A stretch of DNA of 64,000 nt from Janthinobacterium sp. 1_2014MBL_MicDiv (GCF_001865675.1 NZ_CP011319.1:1364001-1428000), one strand, 5' to 3'; shown: positions 35,525 to 44,111, numbered from the stretch's first letter. Program-made: numbers and translations. The notes: generated by a model from the sequence alone, not told the origin.

Positions 35525-35758
35525 CTACTCCTGTTCAATTGGGTGATCGGTGGATGGGGTGCGCGGGTCAGGCGCGGTAAGTGCCGGGGGCAAAGCTGCA
35601 GGAACGGCGATCCATGCGTCATCGACCAGGCGCCAGTCGCCGGGCACCAGGTTGAAGCTCAGGGGTTCGGGCCGCGACAGGTCGCCCATTTCGTTGGCAT
35701 CGACAAAGCCCCAGGCCTTGAGGACGTGCGTGAAGGGGTCACGAAAAGAGTTTTTCAC
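35525..35758 (-). CDS. Small protein between fibre and sheath genes, possible fibre-assembly protein
   Basis: The 77-residue product starts with GTG directly after the fibre stop (TAAGTG). It holds FTHVLKAWGFVDANEMGDLS and GDWRLVDDAWI, with a Pro-rich tail. P2 has the fibre-assembly gene G in this place; this one is much shorter and not recognisably G. A chaperone role is inferred from place. Confidence 0.6.
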   Translation of the reverse strand: MKNSFRDPFTHVLKAWGFVDANEMGDLSRPEPLSFNLVPGDWRLVDDAWIAVPAALPPALTAPDPRTPSTDHPIEQE

Positions 35759-37288
35759 TTAGCAATCTCCATTGGGAACGATATAGCCCATGACGGCGAT
35801 ATAGGCGCCCCCCTTAGCTCCGGCCGTGATGGCGTAGTTGAAGCGCCTGTCGCTGTCGAGGGGAATCTCGACAGTCCCTGCGCCTTGCATGTAGGTGTCG
35901 GGAGTGGCGATGGAAAATTTCACCGGCGCGAACTGCATACCCAAGACGACGATGGATAGCAAAAACATCGCTGTTGATGAGCTAGATAGCTGTAGCTCGC
36001 AGTGCAGGATGGCCCGTGCCGCGTTCGCCGGCACATACTGGGAGCAGTCAACAGGCGAGGTCGGCGAGGTCACGGCGCCGCCGCTCAGCACGCGGGTGGC
36101 GCTGGAGTCGTTGGCATAGAACACTTTGGCGCCACGGACGAGCATGGGCGTGATGACGTTGGCCCCCTCGTAGCGGATGGTGGTGGCATAGGCGAAGAAG
36201 GAGAAACCGGCCGGCAGCGTGGGTGCGTCCGCCGACACGCTCCACAGCAGCGCGGTGATGCCCGTCGCGGGGTTGAAGATGAAGTACAGATGCACCGACG
36301 CGGTGCCGGCAATGACGGCCACTTGATCGCGGCCATTCGCTCCCACTACCGACACGTCCGCCGTCAAGGCACCGGTGGCATATTTCGTGATGGTCTGGCC
36401 GGTGGTCGGGTTGCGCATCGTGACGGCGAGCGCGGACACGGTGAATTTGTTTGCAGGCGAAGCGATGGTGTTCGCGCCGGCCAGTCCCTGCACGCCGGCG
36501 CGCCCCTGCGTCGCCTCGACCAGAGCGCGGGCGTTCACCACGCGTACGGAACTATCGCCGTGGGGGATCGTCGGCGCGCGTGGAGCGCCGGTGAAGTCCG
36601 GTGAGTCGAGCGGGGCTTTCAAAGCCAGCGCTTTGGTGATCGTGGTAGCGAACTGGGGATCGCGCCCCAGCGCATCGGCCAGTTCGGCCAGGGTATTCAA
36701 GGTTTCGGGCGAGCTATCGACCAGGGCGGCAATCGCTGCGGCGATCTTGGCGTCGCCGTCGATCTTGCTCAGGTACTGCGGGTGTGGGTTGGCCTTGGCC
36801 TCATGCGCCATGACAGCCTCGGCGGCTTTGTCGTCGGCATACTTGCGCGTGGCCAGCACCACGGACGGATCAATTTTCAGCTCGATAGCGGCCGTGCTGG
36901 CGACGATCAGCACCACGCGCACCACCTGCGTGCGCCCGCTGCCCTCGACCATCAGGGGTTTGTAGCTGGGCGGGCAGTTGGCCACGGCGCACAGGTCGCC
37001 CGCCTCGTCGTAAATGCCGATTTCGCGCAGCCACCAGCCGCCCACGTCCTCGGGCAAGACTTGCTCGACGATGATCTGGCTGGCGTTGGCCGGGTCGATG
37101 GCCAACTGGTTCAGGTCGGCGCGGCGCACTTCATGCACGAGCGCCTTTTGTGCGCGGTCGGGGATCGGCAGGACGCCGTTACCGTCGCCCACGCCCATTT
37201 TTTTCAGTTTCAGGGTTTGGCCCAGGGCGATGGCATTGGCCAGTTTGGCCTCGCCCACCTGCGTCAGAATGGCAAAGTATGTGCTCAT
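35759..37288 (-). CDS. H: Tail fibre protein H
   Basis: The 509-residue product has the conserved P2-type fibre N-terminus (TYFAILTQVGEAKLANAIAL, then VGDGNGVLPIP) that attaches to the baseplate, up to about residue 160. A short shaft with the HPQYLSK and TLNTLAELADALGRDPQF motifs follows. The distal part from about 250 is a receptor-binding region made of beta-strand text with no similarity I can name. The host range must be set here. Confidence 0.9.
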   Translation of the reverse strand: MSTYFAILTQVGEAKLANAIALGQTLKLKKMGVGDGNGVLPIPDRAQKALVHEVRRADLNQLAIDPANASQIIVEQVLPEDVGGWWLREIGIYDEAGDLCAVANCPPSYKPLMVEGSGRTQVVRVVLIVASTAAIELKIDPSVVLATRKYADDKAAEAVMAHEAKANPHPQYLSKIDGDAKIAAAIAALVDSSPETLNTLAELADALGRDPQFATTITKALALKAPLDSPDFTGAPRAPTIPHGDSSVRVVNARALVEATQGRAGVQGLAGANTIASPANKFTVSALAVTMRNPTTGQTITKYATGALTADVSVVGANGRDQVAVIAGTASVHLYFIFNPATGITALLWSVSADAPTLPAGFSFFAYATTIRYEGANVITPMLVRGAKVFYANDSSATRVLSGGAVTSPTSPVDCSQYVPANAARAILHCELQLSSSSTAMFLLSIVVLGMQFAPVKFSIATPDTYMQGAGTVEIPLDSDRRFNYAITAGAKGGAYIAVMGYIVPNGDC

Positions 37289-37905
37289 GGATAGATGGTC
37301 ATGGTGTCAATGGTATGGGGTGCGCCGCCTTGTACCAGCTTGCCGCGCACTTCGATTTGTTCGGCGATCCACGGATAAACCGTCATCGCATCGCCGTGAT
37401 AGGCGCTCAAGCCGATCCGCACCTGGCCACGGGTTTCCAGATACAGCGCCAGGCCCGTCAAATGCCGGCTGACGGGCTTGGCGTCGGCGATCAGGCGTTC
37501 CATTTCCTGAAACATGGCGTCCGTGATGCCCGAGTCCAGCACCCCCACGTCGAGGCGGAAAGTTCCGGGCACGCCGGGTGGCGCGGTCTGCCACCATTCG
37601 GTGATGCGGATCAAATAGCCCAGGGACTCCACCACGCGGCGCACCGCGGCAATCGTGCCCTTGTGCTTGTGGATGAAGTAGGACGCCTTGATCGTGCCGC
37701 GCTTGATGGACTCGGGCCAGGCGTCATCCCAGCGGTCGACGGAACAGGCCCAGGCCAGAAACGGCAGCAGGGCGACGGGGCAACGGTCGGCGTTCCACAG
37801 GTCGCGCAGCGGCACGGGCACGTTGACCAGCTCGGCGCAGGCCACGGCAATGGCGCGCTCGAGCGCCGTGGTGTTGGGCGGCAGGGTCGGCACGATCTTA
37901 TTCAT
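37285..37905 (-). CDS. I: Baseplate protein I
   Basis: The 206-residue product (P2 gpI 176) starts with LPPNTTALERAIAVACAELV and has LPFLAWACSVDRWDDAWPES, the family signature. It contributes to the baseplate wedge. It overlaps H by 4 bp and J by 8 bp. Confidence 0.93.
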   Translation of the reverse strand: MNKIVPTLPPNTTALERAIAVACAELVNVPVPLRDLWNADRCPVALLPFLAWACSVDRWDDAWPESIKRGTIKASYFIHKHKGTIAAVRRVVESLGYLIRITEWWQTAPPGVPGTFRLDVGVLDSGITDAMFQEMERLIADAKPVSRHLTGLALYLETRGQVRIGLSAYHGDAMTVYPWIAEQIEVRGKLVQGGAPHTIDTMTIYP

Positions 37906-38809
37906 CGAGCACGACCACGTTTAAATGGATGCCGGTGCAGCGCGCGGCCTGGGTGGCGTTCAATTCGATGTCCACCGCCGGGCCGGTGAGCACGACCTTG
38001 CGCACGCCTTCGACATGCACGGCGGCGCTGCAGGCGGATCGGTAGATGCTGTGCCCCAGCGGGCGGCGCGGCTGCGACACGCGCACGGCGTTGGCGCGCG
38101 CGGCGTCCAGCAGGATCGGCACTTCCGGGCCGACGCCGATAAACAAGGTGGCTTCGATCTGGTAGTCGATGACCTGGGCGGCTTGCACCGTCACGCGGTC
38201 GCCCAGGGGGCGCACGTCCTCGGCGTTGAGCGCGCGCGCCACGGTGGCCAGCAGCGCGGCGTCGGCGATGCCTGTGTCATTGTTGGCCAGCACCGTGACG
38301 ATGACGTGCGCCGGCGCGGGGCTGGTGGCGCTTGCGTCCTTGACCTGGCCGTCCGCACTGCGGGCGTGGAATTCATACGACGCTTTCGGGCCGGCCACGG
38401 ACAGGCCGTCCGGTGCTTCCTGGATGCGCAGGCGGTAGGCGTCGTTATCTTCCATGACAGCGGCCACGGGCGGCAGGGCGTTTGGATTGGCCGGCGTGAT
38501 GACCAGGCGCGCCACGTTGACGTTGGCGCCTAGCTGGTCCAGGTCGCCGTCGAGGGCAAACGCCAGCATGACGGCCTTGCCGGCCTCGTTGACGCGGTTG
38601 CGCAGGATGGTTTCCTGATACGCGTTTTCTTCCAGTAGCTTGGTGGCCGGCTCCGATTCCAGCTCAAGCAGGGCCGTGACGGCTGCGCGCTCAGCTTCCG
38701 GCAGCAGGCTGACCAGGTGCGCCTTGCGCTTGGCCAGAATGGCTTCGAAGTCGAGCGCTTCGACCACGCTGGGCGCGGGCAACTGGGTCAGGTCGATAGG
38801 CGTGCTCAT
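37898..38809 (-). CDS. J: Baseplate assembly protein J
   Basis: The 303-residue product (P2 gpJ 302) has IDLTQLPAPSVVEALDFEAI at the start, AKASYEFHARSADGQVKDAS in the middle and ARANAVRVSQPRRPLGHSIY near the end, all family blocks. It forms the outer baseplate arm. It overlaps W by 4 bp. Confidence 0.94.
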   Translation of the reverse strand: MSTPIDLTQLPAPSVVEALDFEAILAKRKAHLVSLLPEAERAAVTALLELESEPATKLLEENAYQETILRNRVNEAGKAVMLAFALDGDLDQLGANVNVARLVITPANPNALPPVAAVMEDNDAYRLRIQEAPDGLSVAGPKASYEFHARSADGQVKDASATSPAPAHVIVTVLANNDTGIADAALLATVARALNAEDVRPLGDRVTVQAAQVIDYQIEATLFIGVGPEVPILLDAARANAVRVSQPRRPLGHSIYRSACSAAVHVEGVRKVVLTGPAVDIELNATQAARCTGIHLNVVVLDE

Positions 38810-39150
38810 ACGGCGCCCCCTTGCTTGACGGGCACGGCCACCGTGATGCCCTGACCATTCGCCGTGCCTTCCAGCAGCAGCGCGATGGCACCGTCCGTGT
38901 CGCGCGTGAGCTGCACGCTGGACAGTTGCAAACGCGGCTCCCAGCGGCGCAGGGCAAAGGCGGTGGCCGCATAGATGCGCAACTGCGTGGCGCTGTTCAG
39001 GGGCTGGTCGATCAGCTCGGGCACTTCGGAACCATAGCGGCGGCGCCGGATGCGCGAACCCATCGGCGTGGTCAAAATGTCGGTCACGGATTGGCGCAGG
39101 TGGCCCATGCCCGTCAGGCTGCGCCCGGTGGCGGCGTGCATGCCCATCAT
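38806..39150 (-). CDS. W: Baseplate protein W (lysozyme/gp25-like)
   Basis: The 114-residue product has GRSLTGMGHLRQSVTDILTT and PMGSRIRRRRYGSEVPELID, the gp25-like core of baseplate wedge proteins. It matches P2 gpW (115). It overlaps V by 4 bp and J by 4 bp. Confidence 0.94.
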   Translation of the reverse strand: MMGMHAATGRSLTGMGHLRQSVTDILTTPMGSRIRRRRYGSEVPELIDQPLNSATQLRIYAATAFALRRWEPRLQLSSVQLTRDTDGAIALLLEGTANGQGITVAVPVKQGGAV

Positions 39151-39809
39151 GGCTGCGGCCCGCCCGACTGGTCGCCGCCGGCTTTGACGCCGCTGTGCGG
39201 ATGCTTGGCCAGGCTGATGGCGCCGGCCAGCACGTCCTCGCTGGCCTTGATTGTCCCTTGCACGGCCATGGCCACGCCGCCAGCGGCGCCGGCCTTGGCG
39301 TTCACGCCGCCGTTCAGGGTGGTGGCGCCGTTGACAGTGGCCGCTTGCATGACGATCAGGTTTTTCATGACGGTCAGGTCGCCCGTGCAGATGGTGCTGG
39401 GCGCGTTCGACGTCACCTTGTCGGCCGTGATGGTGGCCGTGCCGCCGGGTAAATTGGCCGTCAGGGCGTGGGCCGCGTGGTCGTACTGCACCACGGCGCC
39501 GTCTGGGTAGTGCGTGGTGTGGATGCTGTCGCTGGTTTCGGGCGCGTCAAACTCCTGCGAGTACAGCGCCGGCAGGATGATGCCGCGCGTCAGGTCGCCG
39601 CCGGGTGAAAAGACGATGACCTGTTCGCCCACGGTGGGCGTTGACCAGGTGCGCGTGCTGCCGGCGCGTCGAGTGGCCCATTTCAGCCATTCGGTGGTGA
39701 GGGTTGGCCCGAGCCGCACGCGCGCCTTGGCCCCTTTGACCTCGGCGATGGTGCCCAGGCGGATCAGGTTTTGCAGCAAGCGGAGGAGGTCGGACAGGTC
39801 GGCGTTCAT
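39147..39809 (-). CDS. V: Baseplate spike protein V
   Basis: The 220-residue product (P2 gpV 211) is the needle-tip spike that pierces the outer membrane. N-terminal MNADLSDLLRLLQNLIRLGT matches the P2 start, which is why 39809 was chosen over a GTG at 39845. Then comes the OB-fold (GAKARVRLGPTLTTEWLKWA; GEQVIVFSPGGDLTRGIILP). The C-terminal beta-helix shows V.G.t.lNGGVNAKAGA-type repeats, ending HPHSGVKAGGDQSGGPQP. It is the first gene of a late transcript and a conserved box lies 44 bp upstream of it. Confidence 0.9.
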   Translation of the reverse strand: MNADLSDLLRLLQNLIRLGTIAEVKGAKARVRLGPTLTTEWLKWATRRAGSTRTWSTPTVGEQVIVFSPGGDLTRGIILPALYSQEFDAPETSDSIHTTHYPDGAVVQYDHAAHALTANLPGGTATITADKVTSNAPSTICTGDLTVMKNLIVMQAATVNGATTLNGGVNAKAGAAGGVAMAVQGTIKASEDVLAGAISLAKHPHSGVKAGGDQSGGPQP

Positions 39810-39853
39810 GCAATGCATGTTGCCGAAGTCCGCGTGCGGATGCACGCGGGGGC

Positions 39854-39877
39854 GGGTTGATATGCGGGTTAGCGCCT
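39854..39877 (-). promoter_or_regulatory. Probable Ogr-binding box upstream of V
   Basis: The 24 bp share 18 positions with those at 46864-46887 upstream of P. The common pattern is GGGTTG-n-TATG-n-G-nnn-TAGCG-n-CT. The distance to the start codon (44 bp) is the same at both sites. P2 Ogr activates late promoters through imperfect inverted boxes centred about -55. Confidence 0.6.
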
Positions 39878-39904
39878 TCGATAGACTTTGTTGTTAAATA
39901 TTAC

Positions 39905-40816
39905 TTATGGTGAAAAAGCTAAGATTGCAGCGGTTCCGTAAGCAATAATTTGATCAAAAGTCTTTCCCGCTACCACATCGACAGCAACTTCTTTGCCCTT
40001 TTCAAACCATGCTTTCACCCTCGGGCCTATCCCTTTTTCGCCAGCTTTTCTGTCGGCATCCGCGTTGTTTGCTAAGTCTGCCGCAGAATCTTTCGACAGC
40101 CCTAATTTCTCAAGCGCTGATATGAGTGACGGTAAATCACCTGGCGTAATGCCATTGACTATATTTTGTTCCACGGAATGATTCCCGAATGCAATGCCTT
40201 GGACACTTCCGCCGTTTATAGTGGTGTTAAATATTTGGCTCACTAATTTCTCCTTTTCTTTTAAATTTTCGTCATGTGCCGGAAGCAAGCCGGCATCAGG
40301 ATATGTCGATTTTATTTCCAGCGAGAATGCAAGTATCTTCGTCTTTATTTGATCCACCAATGACGTAAGATTCGCTACACTGAATTCTATCCAAGCTCCT
40401 GTGCAATGCGATCCTGGCGTCATAGTTGAGCCATATTTAACAGCTAAAACGATAGGCCAATCTCTCCTGAGGATACCCTTGCCGCCACTCTCGTCTATCA
40501 TCTGCGCACATTCTGCGATTGGCTGCCGATATTGGATGTCTTTAAACTTCTTTCGCATCTCTTCGGGCAAAACAGTAACCGGTATCTGTATTATTCCCTC
40601 ATATCTTCCAACTATATGACCTCTGGTTATTCCAGGGAAAATTCGGTAAGGTGGTACCTCAACCTCGTCAGGATAGCCCTCAAGCTCATGTTTAATCCAT
40701 GTCGAAAGCGGTTCATGTCCTAGGTCATAAGCCAGTACCATGCAAAGGCGAAGCAGTCGCGTAACACTCGAGTCCTTAGAGATTGCTTCTTCAATTATTT
40801 GTTGCAACAGGGACAT
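39905..40816 (-). CDS. AbiTii-like protein (prophage cargo, likely abortive infection)
   Basis: The 303-residue product has an N-terminal AbiTii-like domain: LLQQIIEEAISKDSSVTRLL, then GHEPLSTWIKHELEGYPDEV and PPYRIFPGITRGHIVGRYEG. The 'LxxWIxxELxGYpxxxxxPxYR' pattern is what I know from AbiTii, a predicted abortive-infection domain. A middle with TTINGGSVQGIAFGNHSVEQ and a C-terminal helical part (LPSLISALEKLGLSKDSAAD) follow; the last residues (YGTAAILAF) are hydrophobic. The start at 40816 is an ATG; the longer TTG form is less likely. The gene interrupts the P2 V-S order and is far more A/T-rich than both sides, so it is a recent insertion. Confidence 0.72.
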   Translation of the reverse strand: MSLLQQIIEEAISKDSSVTRLLRLCMVLAYDLGHEPLSTWIKHELEGYPDEVEVPPYRIFPGITRGHIVGRYEGIIQIPVTVLPEEMRKKFKDIQYRQPIAECAQMIDESGGKGILRRDWPIVLAVKYGSTMTPGSHCTGAWIEFSVANLTSLVDQIKTKILAFSLEIKSTYPDAGLLPAHDENLKEKEKLVSQIFNTTINGGSVQGIAFGNHSVEQNIVNGITPGDLPSLISALEKLGLSKDSAADLANNADADRKAGEKGIGPRVKAWFEKGKEVAVDVVAGKTFDQIIAYGTAAILAFSP

Positions 40817-40897
40817 ATAAAATATTCCGATTATTTTCGCTGGCAAGCCAGTTGAAAGTGTAGAGAGCGGCTCGGTTTTTTCGTAGCAGTCAGTAGC

Positions 40898-40914
40898 ATA
40901 GGACTCTATCCTAT
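40898..40914. promoter_or_regulatory. Inverted repeat upstream of AbiTii-like gene
   Basis: ATAGGA-CTCTA-TCCTAT is a perfect 6-5-6 inverted repeat in the spacer between the AbiTii-like gene and gene S, about 80 bp before the cargo gene's ATG. It may be an operator in a separate cargo promoter. No terminator-like T-run. Confidence 0.4.
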
Positions 40915-40954
40915 TTGATAAGTGATGTCAGTTGAAACCTTGCATTGTTCGTTT

Positions 40955-41422
40955 TCAGTGTTTTTGTATGTGTTGTAGTAAGGATTCTCGTATTACCGTT
41001 CGATCCAGCTTACTCAAGCCCAGCAGCGACCGCTCCGGGTACTTGTACAGTGGCCCTTTCTTCGACAAGCGGTCTTGCCGGCCAAACTGATGCACACGCG
41101 CCACGCGCGCCACCCAGCCAAAGAACCCGACTTCGATCTGGTCGCCGGTCGCCTTTACTTTCAGGTGTTTGACGGTGCGTATCTTGGCGAACATGGCCGC
41201 CTTCTGCCGCTTGATGCGCCCATTCTTCCCCTTGAATTCCTTGCGCCGCTTGCGCGCCGGATAGGCCGTGCCATCCGGCCCCTGCTGCGCCTTGATGCGT
41301 TGCGCCTGGCTGCGGCGCAGGTCGATGGCCACCTTGTGATTGACGGCGCGGCGCTGGGCCGGCTGCAGCTTGGCTAGCAGGCCGCCGACCCAGGCTTCCA
41401 ACGCGTGCAGGTTGTCGCTCAT
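40955..41422 (-). CDS. S: Tail completion protein S
   Basis: The 155-residue product (P2 gpS 150) has LEAWVGGLLAKLQPAQRRAV and the basic RRSQAQRIKAQQGPDG...YPARK, then RVHQFGRQDRLSKKG, which is the family's best block. The start at 41422 overlaps the R stop (ATGA). It finishes the tail-head connection together with R. Confidence 0.92.
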   Translation of the reverse strand: MSDNLHALEAWVGGLLAKLQPAQRRAVNHKVAIDLRRSQAQRIKAQQGPDGTAYPARKRRKEFKGKNGRIKRQKAAMFAKIRTVKHLKVKATGDQIEVGFFGWVARVARVHQFGRQDRLSKKGPLYKYPERSLLGLSKLDRTVIRESLLQHIQKH

Positions 41423-41907
41423 GGCGTCGCCTCGGGCGTGCGCCATTCGGCCAGCAGGGTGTCGCCGTTATATAGCCTCCAGAACTCGTCTGTATAGGCC
41501 GGCATGTGCTGTATCTCGGCCAGGTGCTTAATGTCCAGGCGGCCTGCCTCGCCGGTCTTGACGGCCACGCGCTCGGTCAGGTCCAGTTTGATCGAGATAT
41601 CCACCGTTTCATGGTTATTAAAATCCACCTCGAAGGCGATGCCGTGCTTGCGCGTTTCCTCGTTGGCCATCAGATCGAGCTGGTGGACTTTCAGCCAGGC
41701 AATCAGGGCCACCATGATGGCGTCAGCGTCGCCCGCGTAGTCGGTCACGATCAGGTTGAGTTTGAAGCGGTATTCGAAGGAGAGGGAGGCGGTGGCCGAC
41801 GCCACCACGTTGCCTTCGTCGGCGAAGACCAGCAGGCGGTCGGGGTCGCGCTGCAGTTGGGGGATGGCGGCGGACAGGTGCTGGCGCAGGCTATTCGGTT
41901 TGTACAT
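41419..41907 (-). CDS. R: Tail completion protein R
   Basis: The 162-residue product (P2 gpR 155) has MYKPNSLRQHLSAAIPQLQR and the strand-rich FEYRFKLNLIVTDYAGDADA. HQLDLMANEETRKHGIAFEV is also typical. Its start lies 17 bp inside the Rz gene. Confidence 0.92.
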   Translation of the reverse strand: MYKPNSLRQHLSAAIPQLQRDPDRLLVFADEGNVVASATASLSFEYRFKLNLIVTDYAGDADAIMVALIAWLKVHQLDLMANEETRKHGIAFEVDFNNHETVDISIKLDLTERVAVKTGEAGRLDIKHLAEIQHMPAYTDEFWRLYNGDTLLAEWRTPEATP

Positions 41908-42403
41908 GGTAGGTGTCTCGTACTAGGTTGTAGGCGTCGATGCAGGCGTTCAGTTGCCGGGTGGCGTCGTCGCCGTCGCCGGCAATGGCGTCAAGAGCTG
42001 CCGCAGTCGCTGGGTCAAGTTCGGCGCGCGCTTGCTGCCGATGGCCTGCGGCAGTTGCGGTATCTGCAGTGGCGGCGCACTGGCCGCCGGCGACGGGGAT
42101 TGACAGGCGCACAGCGCCGTTGCGCACGTCATCGTTAAAACGGTCGCGTTCAGTTTTCGCATGGGTTTGCTCCTGGGTGAGGTGGTCGGCGCGCTGCACC
42201 AAGGCGGCGCTGGCCGTGCGCTCCAGCGTGAGCACGCGGGCGGTGGCCTGCGCCAGTGCGGTGGCCGCGTTTGTTTTGTCGGTGGCCGCCGCCCTTTGCA
42301 GTTCGGCGATGCTTGCATCCTTTCGCCAGCCCTGCGCCGTCCAACCGACCAGGGCGCCGCACAGCAGGCAGGCGGCCAGCGGGCGCCAGGTGGTCGTAGT
42401 CAC
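41891..42403 (-). CDS. Rz-like inner-membrane spanin (LysB type)
   Basis: The 170-residue protein begins with a GTG that overlaps the endolysin stop (GTGA). One N-terminal membrane helix (LAACLLCGALVGWTAQGW) is followed by a periplasmic coiled coil rich in Ala, Gln and Arg, and a C-terminal part with two Cys. It is the inner half of the two-component spanin that fuses inner and outer membranes in the last stage of lysis. The outer half, Rz1, is nested within it in another frame. Confidence 0.88.
   Translation of the reverse strand: MTTTTWRPLAACLLCGALVGWTAQGWRKDASIAELQRAAATDKTNAATALAQATARVLTLERTASAALVQRADHLTQEQTHAKTERDRFNDDVRNGAVRLSIPVAGGQCAATADTATAAGHRQQARAELDPATAAALDAIAGDGDDATRQLNACIDAYNLVRDTYHVQTE
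41950..42162 (-). CDS. Rz1-like outer-membrane spanin lipoprotein, nested in Rz
   Basis: The 70-residue reading frame lies wholly within the Rz gene in a different frame. It has its own AGGAG ribosome site, a lipoprotein signal MRKLNATVLTMTCATALCAC (acylated C20) and a Pro-rich mature part (SPSPAASAPPLQIPQLPQAI). This is exactly the Rz1 design in lambda and LysC in P2. It is longer than most Rz1 proteins. Confidence 0.85.
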   Translation of the reverse strand: MRKLNATVLTMTCATALCACQSPSPAASAPPLQIPQLPQAIGSKRAPNLTQRLRQLLTPLPATATTPPGN

Positions 42404-42960
42404 ATGGCCACTCGTTCCTTGAGCCAGCCGAACAGAAAACGGCGCTGGCTCTTGTTGGCTTCGGTGATTTCCAGGTAGCGCGCGGCCTGCAGGCCGTTCA
42501 GGGCGCGCAGCAGCACGGTGGCGCCATCCTGGCCGCGCCATTTCAGGAAGGATGCAAGAGCGCCCAGCGATTGCGCGCCCAGGCGGCCGTCGACGAATAG
42601 CGCAGGATATCGCGCGCCCGTGTCATTGAAACCGTTCAGCCAGCGCTGCAGGAACTCGGCCGCGCGGTGCGGCCCCATGTTCACGCCCGTGTCGATCACT
42701 TCGGCGCCGATGCCGGCATGCAGGGCCAGCACCTGGTCGAACTTCGGCTCCGTGATGTAGCGCGCCGTGTAGATGGCGCGCGCCACCGCCACGGGTAGGT
42801 CTCGAATCGGCCCCGTGTAGCCGTTGGCGCGCGCCACGGCCACGGTGATGCCGAAGTTGGTTTCGCCGCCCATGTCTTGCGGGTCGTTCACATAGCCGCC
42901 CTCGGCGCGCAGGATGGCGTCGATGGTGCGCGCGATCAATGGATTATCTGTGGTGGCCAT
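42400..42960 (-). CDS. Endolysin, glycoside hydrolase 108 family
   Basis: The 186-residue muramidase cleaves peptidoglycan. The catalytic motif E20-GGYVNDPQDMGGETNFGIT fits the GH108 ExGGYxxxPxDpGGxTxxGIT consensus. A C-terminal peptidoglycan-binding-like part begins near VDGRLGAQSLGALASFLKW. It takes the place of P2 gene K, which is a different lysozyme. It has no signal peptide, so release must go through the holin encoded just upstream (overlap TGATG). Confidence 0.93.
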   Translation of the reverse strand: MATTDNPLIARTIDAILRAEGGYVNDPQDMGGETNFGITVAVARANGYTGPIRDLPVAVARAIYTARYITEPKFDQVLALHAGIGAEVIDTGVNMGPHRAAEFLQRWLNGFNDTGARYPALFVDGRLGAQSLGALASFLKWRGQDGATVLLRALNGLQAARYLEITEANKSQRRFLFGWLKERVAM

Positions 42961-43331
42961 CAGTGTTCCTTCGCGTCTTTGACCAGTTCGGCGATGTCCT
43001 TGTCGCTACGGCGCTGGAACCACAGGGCGACGGCGCGCGATACCCACCAGCCGGGGGCGCCCACGATCAAGTCGATGGCGGAAGCGTTGACCATGGCGCC
43101 GATGGCCGGGAGCTGGGCGCACAGCAGCTGATACACGGTGCCGCCCAGCAGGCACGAGAACACGCCCGCGCAGGCCAGGCGGGCGACGAATTCGCCCTTG
43201 TTGAAGGTGCCGTCGCTGTTCAGCGGTGGCAGCACGATGTACAGCATGGCCGCGCCGACCATGCCCAGCGCCGCCTTGAAGCCGTACAGTTTGACCAGGG
43301 TGGCGAAACCACCAAACGATTCTGCGGACAT
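42960..43331 (-). CDS. Putative holin
   Basis: The 123-residue product has three possible membrane helices (about 20-37, 50-70 and 76-97) and a charged C-terminal tail (RRSDKDIAELVKDAKEH). It lies directly upstream of the endolysin, overlapping by one base. The start at 43331 was chosen for a GGAG 9 nt upstream; ATG at 43370 is possible and would be a dual start. P2 gene Y holds this place but has little similarity. Confidence 0.78.
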   Translation of the reverse strand: MSAESFGGFATLVKLYGFKAALGMVGAAMLYIVLPPLNSDGTFNKGEFVARLACAGVFSCLLGGTVYQLLCAQLPAIGAMVNASAIDLIVGAPGWWVSRAVALWFQRRSDKDIAELVKDAKEH

Positions 43332-43395
43332 TGCTTGATTCTCCGGTGAGAGGGTAGATAGATTTTTCATGATGGATAAAGGGTAAATGCCAGGA

Positions 43396-43611
43396 TCAGT
43401 CCCATAGCTGCACAAGATCGGCTGCGGCCACCTGGCCCGTGCTGGGCGCCGGCTCGGGCAGGGTGACGACCAGGCCGGCGGGCAGCACGGCGCCGTGGCG
43501 CGCCAGCGCGGGATTCATTTCCAGGGTGTGCTCGACGTATCCCGCGCCGTCGCCCAGGTAGCGCCACACCAGGGCGTCTACCGTGTCGTGCTGCTGCGTG
43601 CGCACCTGCAT
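43396..43611 (-). CDS. X: Tail protein X (LysM-like)
   Basis: The 71-residue product (P2 gpX 67) reads MQVRTQQHDTVDALVWRYLG and then NPALARHGAVLPAGLVVTLP, a single LysM-like module. It is a small baseplate/tail component. It overlaps L by one base (TGATG). Confidence 0.93.
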   Translation of the reverse strand: MQVRTQQHDTVDALVWRYLGDGAGYVEHTLEMNPALARHGAVLPAGLVVTLPEPAPSTGQVAAADLVQLWD

Positions 43612-44111
43612 CAGATCAGTTCCACGGTCAGGTGCGTGCGCCCGACCATATCGGCGATGGCCCATTGCGCGTTGCGCCGCTGCGCGCCGGGCGCCTCGTC
43701 CAGCCATTCCATGCTTTTCTTGTCGCTGACGGACGTGGCCGTGCTGTCGTAGTCGCGGTAACGCTCGATTAGATCCGCTTTCGCCGTGCTGTAGACGGCG
43801 CGCCGGTATTGCGCCAGCAGGCGGGACTCGCGGTTGATGCGCGTGGCCGGCACGTCCACCAGGGCGGTGATGCCGGTAGCAACCTGCTTGCCCTGCCAGT
43901 CGGCCAGCTCGCGGTTGACCTGCAGGATGGCATCGACCACGGCTTGCACCAGGCGCGCGTCGGTGACGGTGCCATCCAGGCGCATGGCGTCGCGCATATC
44001 GGTCAGCGCGACATCGGGAAACCAGCCGTCGTTCTCGATGACGCCAGCGGCCGGCGCTGATGGCGCCGGGGCGGTGCCGGGCGGGATGGACGGGGGCAGG
44101 GCCATGAAGGA
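43611..44111 (-). CDS. L: Head completion protein L
   Basis: The 166-residue product (P2 gpL 169) has NDGWFPDVALTDMRDAMRLD and then YRRAVYSTAKADLIERYRDY, both typical. It stabilises filled heads before tail joining. The ATG at 44111 was chosen; an upstream in-frame TTG at 44129 exists. Before it lies a 110-bp spacer to gene M. Confidence 0.92.
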   Translation of the reverse strand, partial: SFMALPPSIPPGTAPAPSAPAAGVIENDGWFPDVALTDMRDAMRLDGTVTDARLVQAVVDAILQVNRELADWQGKQVATGITALVDVPATRINRESRLLAQYRRAVYSTAKADLIERYRDYDSTATSVSDKKSMEWLDEAPGAQRRNAQWAIADMVGRTHLTVELI

